From Chitinophagales bacterium (GTDB lineage Bacteria > Bacteroidota > Bacteroidia > Chitinophagales > Chitinophagaceae), in NCBI GenBank assembly GCA_026936105.1, contig JAIXKI010000002.1, positions 588,713 to 652,712 on the forward strand: a stretch of 64,000 nt of DNA, written 5' to 3'. This document shows positions 25,983 to 35,392 of the stretch, in pieces. Numbering within the stretch: position 1 is the first letter of the stretch; each line of letters opens with the position of its first letter. A program made the translations under genes and the position numbers. The notes below the pieces were generated by a model. That model saw nothing but the letters and a program-made list of their open reading frames with translations, did not search any database and had not been told where the DNA came from.

Positions 25983-27172
25983 TGAACAGATCTTTTTTAA
26001 AACAGGGATCCATTGCCCTGGCAGGAGTACTGGTATTGTCTTCCTGTAATTTGTTTTCAAACAAAAAACAATTTGAGATCTCCGGCACTATGACCAACAA
26101 TACGGCACGGATGGTCTATCTGGAAGAAGTGCCTCTGGCCACTATGCAGCGGCTGGTCATTGATTCATCATTGATCGGAAAAGACGGCAAATATTCATTG
26201 AAAACAAAGATGGGTGAGGAGTCTATCTACGACCTCCGGCTGGACGGGGATATGTTTCCGCTTACTTCTGTTATCAATGATGAGCCCCGGATCACACTGG
26301 ATGTGGACTTTGCAAATGACAGTACGCACCGGATGGAAAAGTATGAAGTGAAGGGTTCGCCGGCCAGTGAGCAGCTCAAAGATTTTATCTATTCTTTTAC
26401 CAACAGGCTGAAGAATATTTATGAATATAGCCATGCCATTGACAGCCTTCAGAATATACATGCTTCTGACAGCCTGGTAAATGATGCATTGAAAAAACAT
26501 GCTGCTTCCGTAGCGGAGATCAGGAATTATACAGTTCAGAAAATGAAAGAGTCCAAAAGCCCATCGTTGACCATGTTCGAGTTGGGCTATTACCAGACTA
26601 CATCCGGCAATCCTGCTTTTAAGATGGATGGGCTGGAAGACGAAGAAGTAATGGGAACGATTAACGACCTGAATAAAAGATTCCCTTCGCACAAAGGCAT
26701 TGCCGATATTAAAAAGCTGCTGGATGCCCAGATGGCGGGCAGTGCAGGCTGGGTAGGAAAAGAAGCGCCTGATTTTACCTTGCCTGATGTAAACGGGAAA
26801 AATGTTTCGCTGAGTTCATTCCGCGGAAAATATGTACTGGTTGATTTCTGGGCCAGCTGGTGCACACCCTGCAGAAGGGAGAACCCGAATGTGGTGAAAG
26901 CGTATCAGCAGTTCAAGGATAAAAATTTTACGATCCTGGGTGTGTCACTGGACAAGCCGGGTGATAAAGACAAATGGATGCAGGCCATCAAAGACGACAA
27001 GCTTGACTGGACACAGGTAAGTGATCTTAAGTTCTGGAACAGTGAAGTGGTTCCTTTATATAAAATAGATGGCATTCCTTTTAATGTTTTGCTGGATCCA
27101 CAGGGTAAAGTGATCGCTGAAAGCTTAAGGGGAAGCGCTTTGGAAAATACATTGCAGCAGGTGCTGAAGTAA
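25982..27172 (+). CDS. TlpA-like lipoprotein with DUF4369 domain
   Basis: A 396-residue lipoprotein: the signal ends LSSC, so Cys22 would be lipidated. A DUF4369 beta domain (about 30-135), a helical linker and a thioredoxin fold follow, with WASWCTPC giving Cys294 and Cys297. It resembles the protein at 451 but is lipidated and shares the gatB operon by a 1-base overlap. These proteins perform thiol-disulfide exchange in the periplasm; no partner is visible. Confidence 0.88.
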   Translation: MNRSFLKQGSIALAGVLVLSSCNLFSNKKQFEISGTMTNNTARMVYLEEVPLATMQRLVIDSSLIGKDGKYSLKTKMGEESIYDLRLDGDMFPLTSVINDEPRITLDVDFANDSTHRMEKYEVKGSPASEQLKDFIYSFTNRLKNIYEYSHAIDSLQNIHASDSLVNDALKKHAASVAEIRNYTVQKMKESKSPSLTMFELGYYQTTSGNPAFKMDGLEDEEVMGTINDLNKRFPSHKGIADIKKLLDAQMAGSAGWVGKEAPDFTLPDVNGKNVSLSSFRGKYVLVDFWASWCTPCRRENPNVVKAYQQFKDKNFTILGVSLDKPGDKDKWMQAIKDDKLDWTQVSDLKFWNSEVVPLYKIDGIPFNVLLDPQGKVIAESLRGSALENTLQQVLK

Positions 27173-27185
27173 TAATCTGAAGGTC

Positions 27186-29543
27186 TTAGTCAGATAATTG
27201 CTCTCCCTGGTTTACATCCTGCTTTGAAATATTCATGCTGATCAGCAGTGCCGGAAGGAGCACGAGGTTTGTAACAGTGGCTGTGACGAGGGTCAGGGAG
27301 GTCAGCCATCCCAGTGACTGTGTGCCGCCAAAACCACTGAAGCAAAAAATGATAAACCCGGCTATCAGTACGAACGATGTGTAGATGATGCTGATGCCGG
27401 TACTGTGTATGGTGGCGATCACCGCTTTTCTCAGATTGTATTTATGATAAGGCATTTCCTGTTTGTAGTTTACCAGGAAGCGTATTGTCACATCAATAGC
27501 AATGCCCAATGCCACACTGAAGACTAAAACCGTTGAGGGTTTCAGCCTGATACCCACCCAGCCCATCACTCCTGCAGTGATCACAAGGGGGATGATATTG
27601 GGAATAAGAGAACAGATCAATATTCTGAAAGACCGGAACAAATACAGCATGCAAAGGGCTATCAGCAGGAATGCCCAAAAGATACTTTCTTTCAACCCGT
27701 TGATGATATAAACACTTCCCGTAAGGAAGGTGACACTGGAGCCCGTCAGGGTCACTTTGTATTTGGAACTGTCCGTTCCGAATAATTGGTTGGCTTTTGC
27801 ATCAATGGAATCCAGAATGAAAGGCAGGCGCCTGCTGCCCACATCCGCCATGTTCACACTGATGCGGGCTTCCTGTTTACTGCTGTCCATAAAGCTGGTC
27901 ACCAGCTTTGCCAATGAGTTTTTAGTTTCTGAAGAATCACCGCGGAAATTCAGATACTGCTGCAATGCCGGCAGGTCATAAGTGGAAGGCATTGAATAAT
28001 GCGAACTGTCACCGTCAAAGAAAGCCTGTCTGGCAAACTTCAGTCCCTCTATGATGCTCAGAGGTCTTGCTATGCCGGGGATGGTGGAGATATATTCGGA
28101 AAGTGTGTCAATTTTATTCAGGTTATTCAGGTTGCGGGTCACACCGTATTTCTTTTTGGTGTCCACCACTATCTCCAGTGGCATCACACCCTTGAAATTG
28201 CTCTCAAAAAACCTCAGGTCGGTATAAAGCTTATCGGAGTGCGGAATATCATCCAGCATGAAGCCTTCTGTTTTTAATTGGAATATTCCGGCTATTCCTG
28301 TCAACGTGATGCAGATGCTGATAATGTAAATGGGCTTGCGGTGATTCAGTGTCCATCTCTCCAGCCTGTCGAGCCAGCGATTCAGCCGGGGGTTGGCAAG
28401 ATATTTTGTTTGCCTCGATTTCAGCTTTGGCATATAACTGAGCACCGATGGAATGATGATCAGTGAGATAAAAAACAAAGCCATGATATTGATCCCTGCC
28501 ACCACTCCGAATTCTTTGAGGATCTGGCTGCGGGTCAGAGCAAATACGGCAAAGCCGATGGCCGCCGAAAGATTGCAGAAAAGAGTGACGATGCCCATCC
28601 TGTCCACCATTACCAGCAATGCCTTTCGCTTGTCGCCGGTCTCGTTATAGGCAGTGTGATATTTATTCAGGAAATAAATGCAGTTGGGTACTCCGATCAC
28701 AACCACCAGCGGCGGTATCAGTGCGGTAAGCAGGGTGATCTTGTAGTCAAAAAGATGCATGGTGCCCAGGCTCCAGATCACTCCGATGATCATGACGGAG
28801 AGAGACAACAACATGGATCCGATGGATTTGAAAAACAAGAGCAGAATGACGGCAGATAATATTACCGATGCCATCAGAAACCACCGCATCTCATCGGCAA
28901 TGCGGGTAGAAAGTTCTGTTCTTATATAAGGCAATCCGCTCAGATGCACTTCTATATTGTTGGAGGTTCCGAAAGCGTTGGCAAAACGTACAATGCCTCC
29001 GACCACATCATTCCTTGCTTCGGAATTGATGACATTTTTATTAACATGAATGGCCATCATCCAAACATTGGAATCCGGATTGTAAAGACGACCGCGGTAG
29101 AAAGGCAAATTCAGAAAAATATTTTTACAACTGTCTATCTCGGCCCGGGTCAAAGGCCCTTCGGGAAAAATCTGCTCCGCCCTGAATTTTTCCTGATCCT
29201 CTTCTTTTACCAGGTTCACTGCCGACGGCACTGAAAGGATATCTTCAACTCCTTTTATTTTTTTCAGGTTGTTGTAAAGAGTGGTGTAGGAATTGAAAAG
29301 ATTCGGGCTCCAGAAGTTGTTTGCCTGTATGCCTATCACCAGCAGGTTTCCGTCTTCACCGAATTTCTTTTTGAATTCCTGGTACGCTTTGTAATTGGGG
29401 TGGTTTACCGGGATGGCTTTGGTCAGTTCATAACTCATCTCCACCTTGCTTCCCTCATAAGCCATGAATGCCGTGACGGCTGCCAGCGCTATCAATAAAG
29501 GAATACGGTAATTAAGTATGAATTGCCCGATTTTTCGCCACAT
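27186..29543 (-). CDS. RND/MMPL-family transporter
   Basis: A 785-residue membrane protein with the RND duplicated layout. One TM near the N-terminus (about 10-30) precedes a large periplasmic loop, a five-TM sterol-sensing-like block (about 215-370) with LLTALIPPLVVVIGVPNCIYFLNKY, a second loop and a second block (about 635-775) with FSVALGIAIDVTIRFLVNYKQE. It is probably an exporter of lipids or hydrophobic compounds. No periplasmic adaptor or outer-membrane factor lies next to it. It is divergent from porZ. Confidence 0.85.
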   Translation of the reverse strand: MWRKIGQFILNYRIPLLIALAAVTAFMAYEGSKVEMSYELTKAIPVNHPNYKAYQEFKKKFGEDGNLLVIGIQANNFWSPNLFNSYTTLYNNLKKIKGVEDILSVPSAVNLVKEEDQEKFRAEQIFPEGPLTRAEIDSCKNIFLNLPFYRGRLYNPDSNVWMMAIHVNKNVINSEARNDVVGGIVRFANAFGTSNNIEVHLSGLPYIRTELSTRIADEMRWFLMASVILSAVILLLFFKSIGSMLLSLSVMIIGVIWSLGTMHLFDYKITLLTALIPPLVVVIGVPNCIYFLNKYHTAYNETGDKRKALLVMVDRMGIVTLFCNLSAAIGFAVFALTRSQILKEFGVVAGINIMALFFISLIIIPSVLSYMPKLKSRQTKYLANPRLNRWLDRLERWTLNHRKPIYIISICITLTGIAGIFQLKTEGFMLDDIPHSDKLYTDLRFFESNFKGVMPLEIVVDTKKKYGVTRNLNNLNKIDTLSEYISTIPGIARPLSIIEGLKFARQAFFDGDSSHYSMPSTYDLPALQQYLNFRGDSSETKNSLAKLVTSFMDSSKQEARISVNMADVGSRRLPFILDSIDAKANQLFGTDSSKYKVTLTGSSVTFLTGSVYIINGLKESIFWAFLLIALCMLYLFRSFRILICSLIPNIIPLVITAGVMGWVGIRLKPSTVLVFSVALGIAIDVTIRFLVNYKQEMPYHKYNLRKAVIATIHSTGISIIYTSFVLIAGFIIFCFSGFGGTQSLGWLTSLTLVTATVTNLVLLPALLISMNISKQDVNQGEQLSD

Positions 29544-29618
29544 GCTTTCTCCGTTTTATCAGTGCAGAGCCGCAAAGAAACGGAAAAAATGATCAATAGT
29601 CTATTTGACTGATTATGA

Positions 29619-29626
29619 TAAATTTG
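29619..29626 (+). promoter_or_regulatory. porZ promoter -7 box at the start codon
   Basis: TAAATTTG at 29619-29626 matches TAnnTTTG. The presumed GTG start is at 29631, so the message would be practically leaderless. No TTG lies at the right -33 spacing. Confidence 0.5.
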
Positions 29627-29630
29627 GATC

Positions 29631-31928
29631 GTGAAGTATGTCATCCTTATACTATCTGTTATCCTCTCTCAAACCGGGTTGGCGCAGCTGCAACCCATTG
29701 GCGAATGGAGGGAGCATTTACCTTATAACAGCGCTATTGACGTTACGGCAGATGAGAATATGGTTTATTGTGCCACTCCTTACAGTTTGTTCACTGTTGA
29801 CACAAAAGATAATTCCATTGAAAGGCTGAGCCGTGTTACAGGCTTAAGCGAAACAGGGGTCAGCGCCATTCAATATGATATGGTAAATAAAAAGCTCTTC
29901 ATCGCTTACAGCAACAGCAATATTGATATCATTTACAGAAAAGATATTCATAATGTACCCGGCCTGAAGAGAAGCGGTGTGACCGGTGATAAAACGGTCT
30001 ATAATATTTTTTCTTACGGAACTGATTATTATCTCTCCACAGGGCTGGGTGTTGTTGTAGTGGATGGAAACAAATATGAGATCAAAGACTCCTGGTTTGT
30101 TGGAAATGGTGGCAACCCGGTTAAGGTGAATGGAATCAATGCCGATGATTCTTTTTTTTATGCAGCTACGGAAGAAGGATTGAAAAAAGCCCGGACAAAC
30201 AATGCTAACCTTTCCAATTATTCCGTTTGGCAACTGGTGAGCGGGTCCGGCGGTTTGCCGGAAGGCGCCTGTAAAAACATTCTGAATCTTCAGGGAAAAA
30301 TGATAGCAGAAGTTAAGGACTCACTTTTTGAATGGAACGGAAGCCAATGGTCTTTATTTTATGCGGATGGCATGCCGGTTGTCAGCAGCAATGTATCCGG
30401 AAATAAAATATTGCTCTGCCAGCGATCCTCCAATGGAAGCAGTAAGGTTTCCATTTTGAATTCTGACGGATCGGTGGGCAGGGTGCTGTCGCAGCCTGAA
30501 GTGATTTCTTTTCCCAGGAAAGCGATCCTGTTTCAAAACGAGCCATGGGTTGCGGATCAGTTTGGAGGATTGTCTCACTTCACTTCCGGCTCTTTTGAAC
30601 AATACAAGCCGAATTCTCCTGAAGCTACTGCAGGCGGTGAGGTGACGGTTTATAATGGCGTCTTTTATGCCACGGCGGGAGAAGTGAATGATGCCTGGAA
30701 TTATCAATATAACGGCAACGGCATTTATATTTTCAGAAATGGTGATTGGGCCAACATAAACAGGTATCGTTTTCATCAATTGGATTCAATGCTCGATTTC
30801 ATCACCATTGCCATTGACCCCTCAGACGAAACTGTTTGGGCAGGCTCTTTCGGTGGAGGGCTGCTGCATATCAGGAGCGACCGGTCTTTTGAGATCTTCA
30901 AACAAAATTTACTGATCGGGCCAACTATCGGCGACCCTTCCAGTTACAGGATTTCCGGTTTGGCTTTTGACCATGACAGAAATTTATGGATCTCCAATTT
31001 TGGAGCAGCCAGGCCTTTACTGGTCAGGAAGAGCGATGGCAACTGGGTGAATTTTTCAACTCCTTTTCTGCTGGATCAGAATTCTCTTTCGCAGATCATT
31101 GTGGATGATAATAATTACAAATGGATCGTTTCCCCGACAGGCGGGAACGGATTGATCTGCTATGATCACGGATCATCTATTGACAACGTAAACGATGACC
31201 GGTGGAAGCTCTACAGATCGGGAACCGGTTCGGGAAACCTGCCTTCCAACAATGTGCTTTGCATTGCAAAAGATAAGAACGGTTTTATCTGGGCAGGCAC
31301 TTCCAACGGCATAGGAGTGATCCAATGTTCGCCTGATGTTTTTAGTGCATCCGGTTGCGACGCTGTATGGCCGGTAGTGAAACAGGGAAACTTTGCAGGT
31401 TATCTGTTCCAGGGCCAGGAAGTGAGAAGCATAGCAGTGGATGGAGCAGACAGAAAATGGGTGGCAACAAAGAACGGAGTCTTTCTCCTCAGCCCGGATG
31501 GGGAGCAGGTGGTCTATAATTTCACTGAAGATAACAGCCCTTTGCTGAGCAGTGATGTCAGAAATATAGCCATAGACGGGAAAACGGGTGAAGTTTATTT
31601 TGCTACATTCAAAGGCATTTGTTCTTTCAGAAGTACGGCCACCGAAGGAGGAGAATCCAACTCAGAAGTATTGGTATTTCCGAATCCTGTCCCTCCCGGT
31701 TTTTCAGGAACCATCGGCATCCGCGGATTGGTGAACAATGCCATTGTGAAGATCACAGAAATGAATGGCAGGCTGGTTTATCAAACCAGGGCATTGGGCG
31801 GGCAGGCAGTATGGGATGGCAGGGATTATAAGGGGAAGAAGATCTCAAGCGGTGTTTACCTTATACTGATCAGCGATGATGGCAGAACCGAAAAGCAAGC
31901 AGCCAAAATCGTTTTTATCGGTAAATGA
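29631..31928 (+). CDS. porZ: Type IX secretion system protein PorZ
   Basis: A 765-residue secreted beta-propeller protein. The N-terminal region IGEWREHLPYNSAIDVTADENMVYCATPYSLFTVDTKDN matches the PorZ propeller family. Later blades carry two-component-regulator-propeller repeats such as DKNGFIWAGTSNGIG and DGADRKWVATKNGVF. The end is a type A CTD sorting domain (about the last 75 residues, VFPNPVPPGFSG to KIVFIGK), as in PorZ, which sits in the attachment complex PorU-PorV-PorQ-PorZ at the cell surface. The GTG start precedes a signal peptide ending GLAQ; no ATG fits. recO follows after 7 bases. Confidence 0.9.
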   Translation: MKYVILILSVILSQTGLAQLQPIGEWREHLPYNSAIDVTADENMVYCATPYSLFTVDTKDNSIERLSRVTGLSETGVSAIQYDMVNKKLFIAYSNSNIDIIYRKDIHNVPGLKRSGVTGDKTVYNIFSYGTDYYLSTGLGVVVVDGNKYEIKDSWFVGNGGNPVKVNGINADDSFFYAATEEGLKKARTNNANLSNYSVWQLVSGSGGLPEGACKNILNLQGKMIAEVKDSLFEWNGSQWSLFYADGMPVVSSNVSGNKILLCQRSSNGSSKVSILNSDGSVGRVLSQPEVISFPRKAILFQNEPWVADQFGGLSHFTSGSFEQYKPNSPEATAGGEVTVYNGVFYATAGEVNDAWNYQYNGNGIYIFRNGDWANINRYRFHQLDSMLDFITIAIDPSDETVWAGSFGGGLLHIRSDRSFEIFKQNLLIGPTIGDPSSYRISGLAFDHDRNLWISNFGAARPLLVRKSDGNWVNFSTPFLLDQNSLSQIIVDDNNYKWIVSPTGGNGLICYDHGSSIDNVNDDRWKLYRSGTGSGNLPSNNVLCIAKDKNGFIWAGTSNGIGVIQCSPDVFSASGCDAVWPVVKQGNFAGYLFQGQEVRSIAVDGADRKWVATKNGVFLLSPDGEQVVYNFTEDNSPLLSSDVRNIAIDGKTGEVYFATFKGICSFRSTATEGGESNSEVLVFPNPVPPGFSGTIGIRGLVNNAIVKITEMNGRLVYQTRALGGQAVWDGRDYKGKKISSGVYLILISDDGRTEKQAAKIVFIGK

Positions 31929-31935
31929 ACTTTTC

Positions 31936-32682
31936 ATGGCAAGCCAGCTACATAAAACGAAAGGTATTGTTTTGCGCTCAGTGAAATACGGTGAGACCAG
32001 CCTTGTGGTCACCGTTTTTACCGGGCTGTTCGGAATACAATCATATCTTGTCAATGGAGTGCGTACTGCCACAAAAAGAGGAAGCGGCAAGGCCAATCTT
32101 TTTCAGCCTGCTGCCATTCTGGACCTGGTTGTTTATCACAATGAACTGAAAAACCTGAACCGCATAAAGGAATTCAAATGGGCAGTGATCTACCAGCACA
32201 TCTTATCGGATATAAAGAAAAATGCCGTGGCTCTGTTCATGGTGGAATTATTGAACAAATGCCTGCGTCAGCCCGAATCAAATCCCGACCTGTTTTATTT
32301 TGCAGAAGATGCTTTTCTTCATCTGGATATGGCAGAAGATGCCGTTGCCGCAAATTTTCCGTTATTCTTCTCTCTTCACCTTCCAGTATTTTTCGGATTC
32401 CGGATTACTGATAATTATTCGGAGAAAAATTTATTCCTGGACCTATGGGAAGGAAAATTCGTATCGCAGAAACCGGATCATCCTGCTTTTCTGGAAGGGA
32501 AACAGGCAGAGGTCACTTCACAGTTGCTCAAAGTGATGCAGCCGGCAGAGCTTAAGATCATCAGGCTGAATCATGATTTCCGAAGGGAACTTTTGAATGC
32601 TTATGAAAGTTACTATGCACTGCATCTCCAGGATTTTGGAACATTGAGAACCTTACCGGTATTGAAAGAAATTTTAAGTTAA
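31936..32682 (+). CDS. recO: DNA repair protein RecO
   Basis: A 248-residue RecO: an OB-fold start MASQLHKTKGIVLRSVKYGETSLVVTVFT with YLVNGVRT, then the helical C-terminal part. It helps RecA load on single-stranded DNA with RecR. The zinc cysteines of some RecO proteins are not present. The frame is open 60 bases further upstream into porZ, but the ATG at 31936 begins the conserved domain and leaves 7 bases after the porZ stop, so the two genes look like one transcript. Confidence 0.92.
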   Translation: MASQLHKTKGIVLRSVKYGETSLVVTVFTGLFGIQSYLVNGVRTATKRGSGKANLFQPAAILDLVVYHNELKNLNRIKEFKWAVIYQHILSDIKKNAVALFMVELLNKCLRQPESNPDLFYFAEDAFLHLDMAEDAVAANFPLFFSLHLPVFFGFRITDNYSEKNLFLDLWEGKFVSQKPDHPAFLEGKQAEVTSQLLKVMQPAELKIIRLNHDFRRELLNAYESYYALHLQDFGTLRTLPVLKEILS

Positions 32683-32752
32683 GAATAAGGGCTCCGGTTT
32701 TCTAAAGAAGACTGCCATTCCGGTTAATCCGGAGAGGTTTTCTTCAAATCAC

Positions 32753-32760
32753 TAATTTTG
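32753..32760 (+). promoter_or_regulatory. prfA promoter -7 box
   Basis: TAATTTTG at 32753-32760 fits TAnnTTTG. It lies 18 bases before the prfA ATG. No good TTG lies at the -33 spacing. Confidence 0.5.
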
Positions 32761-32778
32761 CTGCCCTGAGTAAATTAT

Positions 32779-33843
32779 ATGTTCGATAAGTTAGAAGCGA
32801 TAAAGGCAAAGTTTGAGCAATTGGGAGTGGCGCTTACCAATCCGGAGATCGTCAGCAACAATAAAAAGTTTGCTGAAACGAGCAAGGAATACCGGAGCCT
32901 TGAAAAGATTGTTACAGCGTACAACGATTACAAAAAAATATTGGATGATCTTGAGTTTTATAAGGAAGCATTGAATGGTGATGATGAAGAATTGCGGGAA
33001 CTGGCCAAGTCGGAAATGCCGGGGCTGGAAGAGAAAAAAGAGAAGTCGGAGTCTCATATCCGTCAGTTGCTGATACCCAAAGATCCTCAGGATGAAAAGA
33101 ATGCCATTATAGAAATACGTGCCGGTACAGGCGGAGATGAAGCCAGTTTGTTCGCCGGCGACTTGCTCCGCATGTACATCAAATATTGTGAAAGAAAAGG
33201 ATGGAAGACTGCTGTCCTCAGCGAAAATGAAGGTACGGTGGGTGGGTACAAAGAAGTGCAGTTGGAAGTGACCGGCGATGATGTGTATGGTACATTAAAA
33301 TTTGAAAGCGGAGTGCACCGGGTGCAAAGAGTTCCGGAAACGGAAGCCTCCGGCCGTGTACACACATCTGCTGCCACCGTTGCCGTGATGCCGGAAGCCG
33401 ATGAAGTGGATTTTGAATTGAGAGAAAGTGACGTGAAAATGGAAACGGCAAGAAGCGGCGGAGCGGGAGGCCAGAACGTGAATAAAGTGGAAACAAAAGT
33501 CTTATTGACACATATCCCAACAGGCACTGTAGTCATTTGCCAGACAGAAAGAACTCAACTCGGTAACAGGGAAAAAGCAATGCAGATGCTGCGTACCAAG
33601 CTTTATGAAGAGCAGGTAAGAAAGCAGGAAGAAGAGATCTCACGCCACCGGAAAAGCCTGGTAAGTACCGGCGACCGCAGCGCCAAGATCAGGACCTACA
33701 ATTTCCCTCAGGGCCGTGTTACCGATCACCGTATAGGACTCACTCTTTATAATCTTCAGGATATTCTGGACGGCGATATTCAGGAGATCCTTGATGCACT
33801 TCAGTTTGCTGAAAACTCAGAAAAGCTTGCCCGGCAAAATTGA
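32779..33843 (+). CDS. prfA: Peptide chain release factor 1
   Basis: A 354-residue release factor that recognises UAA and UAG. The catalytic GGQ is at residues 230-232 within [16 protein letters not shown]. The decoding region contains the [23 protein letters not shown] stretch and lacks the SPF signature of RF2. The N-terminal domain is helical and charged. No prmC methyltransferase gene is adjacent. Confidence 0.95.
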   Translation: MFDKLEAIKAKFEQLGVALTNPEIVSNNKKFAETSKEYRSLEKIVTAYNDYKKILDDLEFYKEALNGDDEELRELAKSEMPGLEEKKEKSESHIRQLLIPKDPQDEKNAIIEIRAGTGGDEASLFAGDLLRMYIKYCERKGWKTAVLSENEGTVGGYKEVQLEVTGDDVYGTLKFESGVHRVQRVPETEASGRVHTSAATVAVMPEADEVDFELRESDVKMETARSGGAGGQNVNKVETKVLLTHIPTGTVVICQTERTQLGNREKAMQMLRTKLYEEQVRKQEEEISRHRKSLVSTGDRSAKIRTYNFPQGRVTDHRIGLTLYNLQDILDGDIQEILDALQFAENSEKLARQN

Positions 33844-34168
33844 AAATTGATGATCATAACCGGTTGTATTTACTTCTGATAACGACTGTTTAACTACATC
33901 AGTGCTGGGGGATGACCGCTTTTAGCGTCTTAATTATGTGTTTTGATTATTGAGTGATTTGATTTTAGTTCTTTGTCATATTACTGTCTGCGAGTTGTTT
34001 ATGTTTGGTTAATGCAGGAAAATGGTCAGATATTGATGGTAACTTGCAGCAGATTGATTGATGTTAGCAGGTAAAAAGTGAGAGAAGATTTACGAGAGGG
34101 AAAATGATGAAATTACTTTACTGGATCTTTTAAATATCCATTAACAACAATCAGTATAATATCGGCAG
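33844..34168 (+). other. Non-coding stretch after prfA
   Basis: A 325-base AT-rich spacer after the prfA stop. No coding frame, tRNA or obvious hairpin with U-tract was found. It ends at the promoter box of the candidate small RNA. Confidence 0.5.
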
Positions 34169-34275
34169 TAAATTTGCGTTATAAAAATTATAGTTCTTCT
34201 TATAAAAGCAGTCAATTTTCTCATAAGCAGTTAGTTTTGGTTGCGACCCCTGTTTCTACAGGGGTTTATTTTTTT
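34169..34275 (+). ncRNA. Candidate small RNA with own promoter and terminator
   Basis: TAAATTTG at 34169-34176 is a perfect -7 box, so a transcript should start near 34183. A perfect terminator follows: CCCCTGT (34247-34253), loop TTCT, ACAGGGG (34258-34264), then a run of T from 34265. Between them lies no gene, only an AT-rich stretch with a TTATA/TATAA pairing. This predicts an RNA of about 90 bases. The nearest plus-strand gene is prfA, 400 bases upstream, which makes a simple prfA terminator less likely. The -33 element is not clear. The T-tract overlaps the stop codon of the convergent VanZ-like gene. Confidence 0.5.
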
Positions 34276-34649
34276 ATAAAGCGCCACCTGCTAAAGTAAT
34301 ATCCTCCCCAGGCTCCCACAGTATCAGCTATAATATCACCAACATCACCTGATCGCCCCGGTATATAAAGGCTTTGTATCACTTCCATCATCACACCATA
34401 AACGATGGCGGCTATTGCCGTTTGAAGAAAGACCGTTTTCAACTTTTGGGTTTTACTTTCACGGAAAGAAAAGTTCCAACACCACAGAAATACCAGGAGG
34501 GCAAACATACCGGTGTGCACCCACTTGTCAAAATAGATAGCGGTCAGCCAGTTTTCCTTCGGGATATCCGAACCCGGTATCACAAGAAGAACTATGGAAA
34601 TAATCAGCCAGGTAATAGCTGCCAGTAATGAAACTTTTGACCTTTTCAA
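34266..34649 (-). CDS. VanZ-family membrane protein
   Basis: A 127-residue protein with four predicted membrane segments. The pattern LVIPGSDIPKENWLTAIYFDKWVHTGMFALLVFLWCW followed by EVIQSLYIPGRSGDVGDIIADTVGAWGGY is that of the VanZ-like family. VanZ gives teicoplanin resistance in enterococci, but most family members have no known role. Nothing nearby suggests glycopeptide resistance. It lies 72 bases upstream of the start of... the gcvH stop, on the same strand. Confidence 0.85.
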   Translation of the reverse strand: MKRSKVSLLAAITWLIISIVLLVIPGSDIPKENWLTAIYFDKWVHTGMFALLVFLWCWNFSFRESKTQKLKTVFLQTAIAAIVYGVMMEVIQSLYIPGRSGDVGDIIADTVGAWGGYYFSRWRFIKK

Positions 34650-34721
34650 TAAGATCGGTTGTGATTAAAAGAGAAACTTTTCAGAAATGTTTTTAAAAAT
34701 GCATGCTGACCACGCACAGGC

Positions 34722-35099
34722 TTACTCCACCATTGCCTGGTAAGCAGCCGCATCCATCAGTTGATCCAGTTCCGAAGGATCTTTAACGGTCATCTTGATG
34801 ATCCATCCTTCACCATAAGGGTCTTTGTTTAATGATGCCGGTGATCCGGAAAGTGAGGGATTCAGTTCGGTGATAGTACCGCTGACCGGCAGGTAGAGGT
34901 CTGATACGGTTTTGACTGCTTCTAACGATCCGAAAACTGTTCCAGCTTCCATTTCTTTGCCAACCGACTCTACATCCACAAAAATAATATCCCCTAATTC
35001 GCCCTGTGCAAAATCGGTGATGCCTACGGTGGCAGCGTTGCCTTCTACAAGGATCCACTCATGATCCCTGGTATATTTCAGGTTGGATGGAAAATTCAT
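34722..35099 (-). CDS. gcvH: Glycine cleavage system H protein
   Basis: A 125-residue H protein that carries the aminomethyl group on a lipoyl arm between the P, T and L proteins of glycine cleavage. The lipoyl lysine is Lys63 in SLEAVKTVSDLY. The beginning, LKYTRDHEW, and the end, GEGWIIKM, are family hallmarks. The length is normal. The other gcv genes are not in the window. The VanZ-like gene lies downstream on the same strand. Confidence 0.95.
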   Translation of the reverse strand: MNFPSNLKYTRDHEWILVEGNAATVGITDFAQGELGDIIFVDVESVGKEMEAGTVFGSLEAVKTVSDLYLPVSGTITELNPSLSGSPASLNKDPYGEGWIIKMTVKDPSELDQLMDAAAYQAMVE

Positions 35100-35392
35100 G
35101 TCAGAACTATTTGTTTTGCAAATATGAGTAAAACAAATTTATTTAATCCTGATATTCTTAAATTTTTTCAGTGATCTGATTCTGTATTCAATAGCACAGT
35201 ATAAATAAACCTCTTTCCGTATGATACACATTTAAAAATAAAAGGGACTGGCCTTAAAGAACGGCCCTGATCTGGCACTTCGCATTTCACCGGCATTTTC
35301 CTGCCATTCGGCATAGCTTTTTCATTACCTGTCGGTTTACTATTTACTTCCTTTTACCGCAAGGATAGTTTTGTGCAACAAAATAAAAAATT

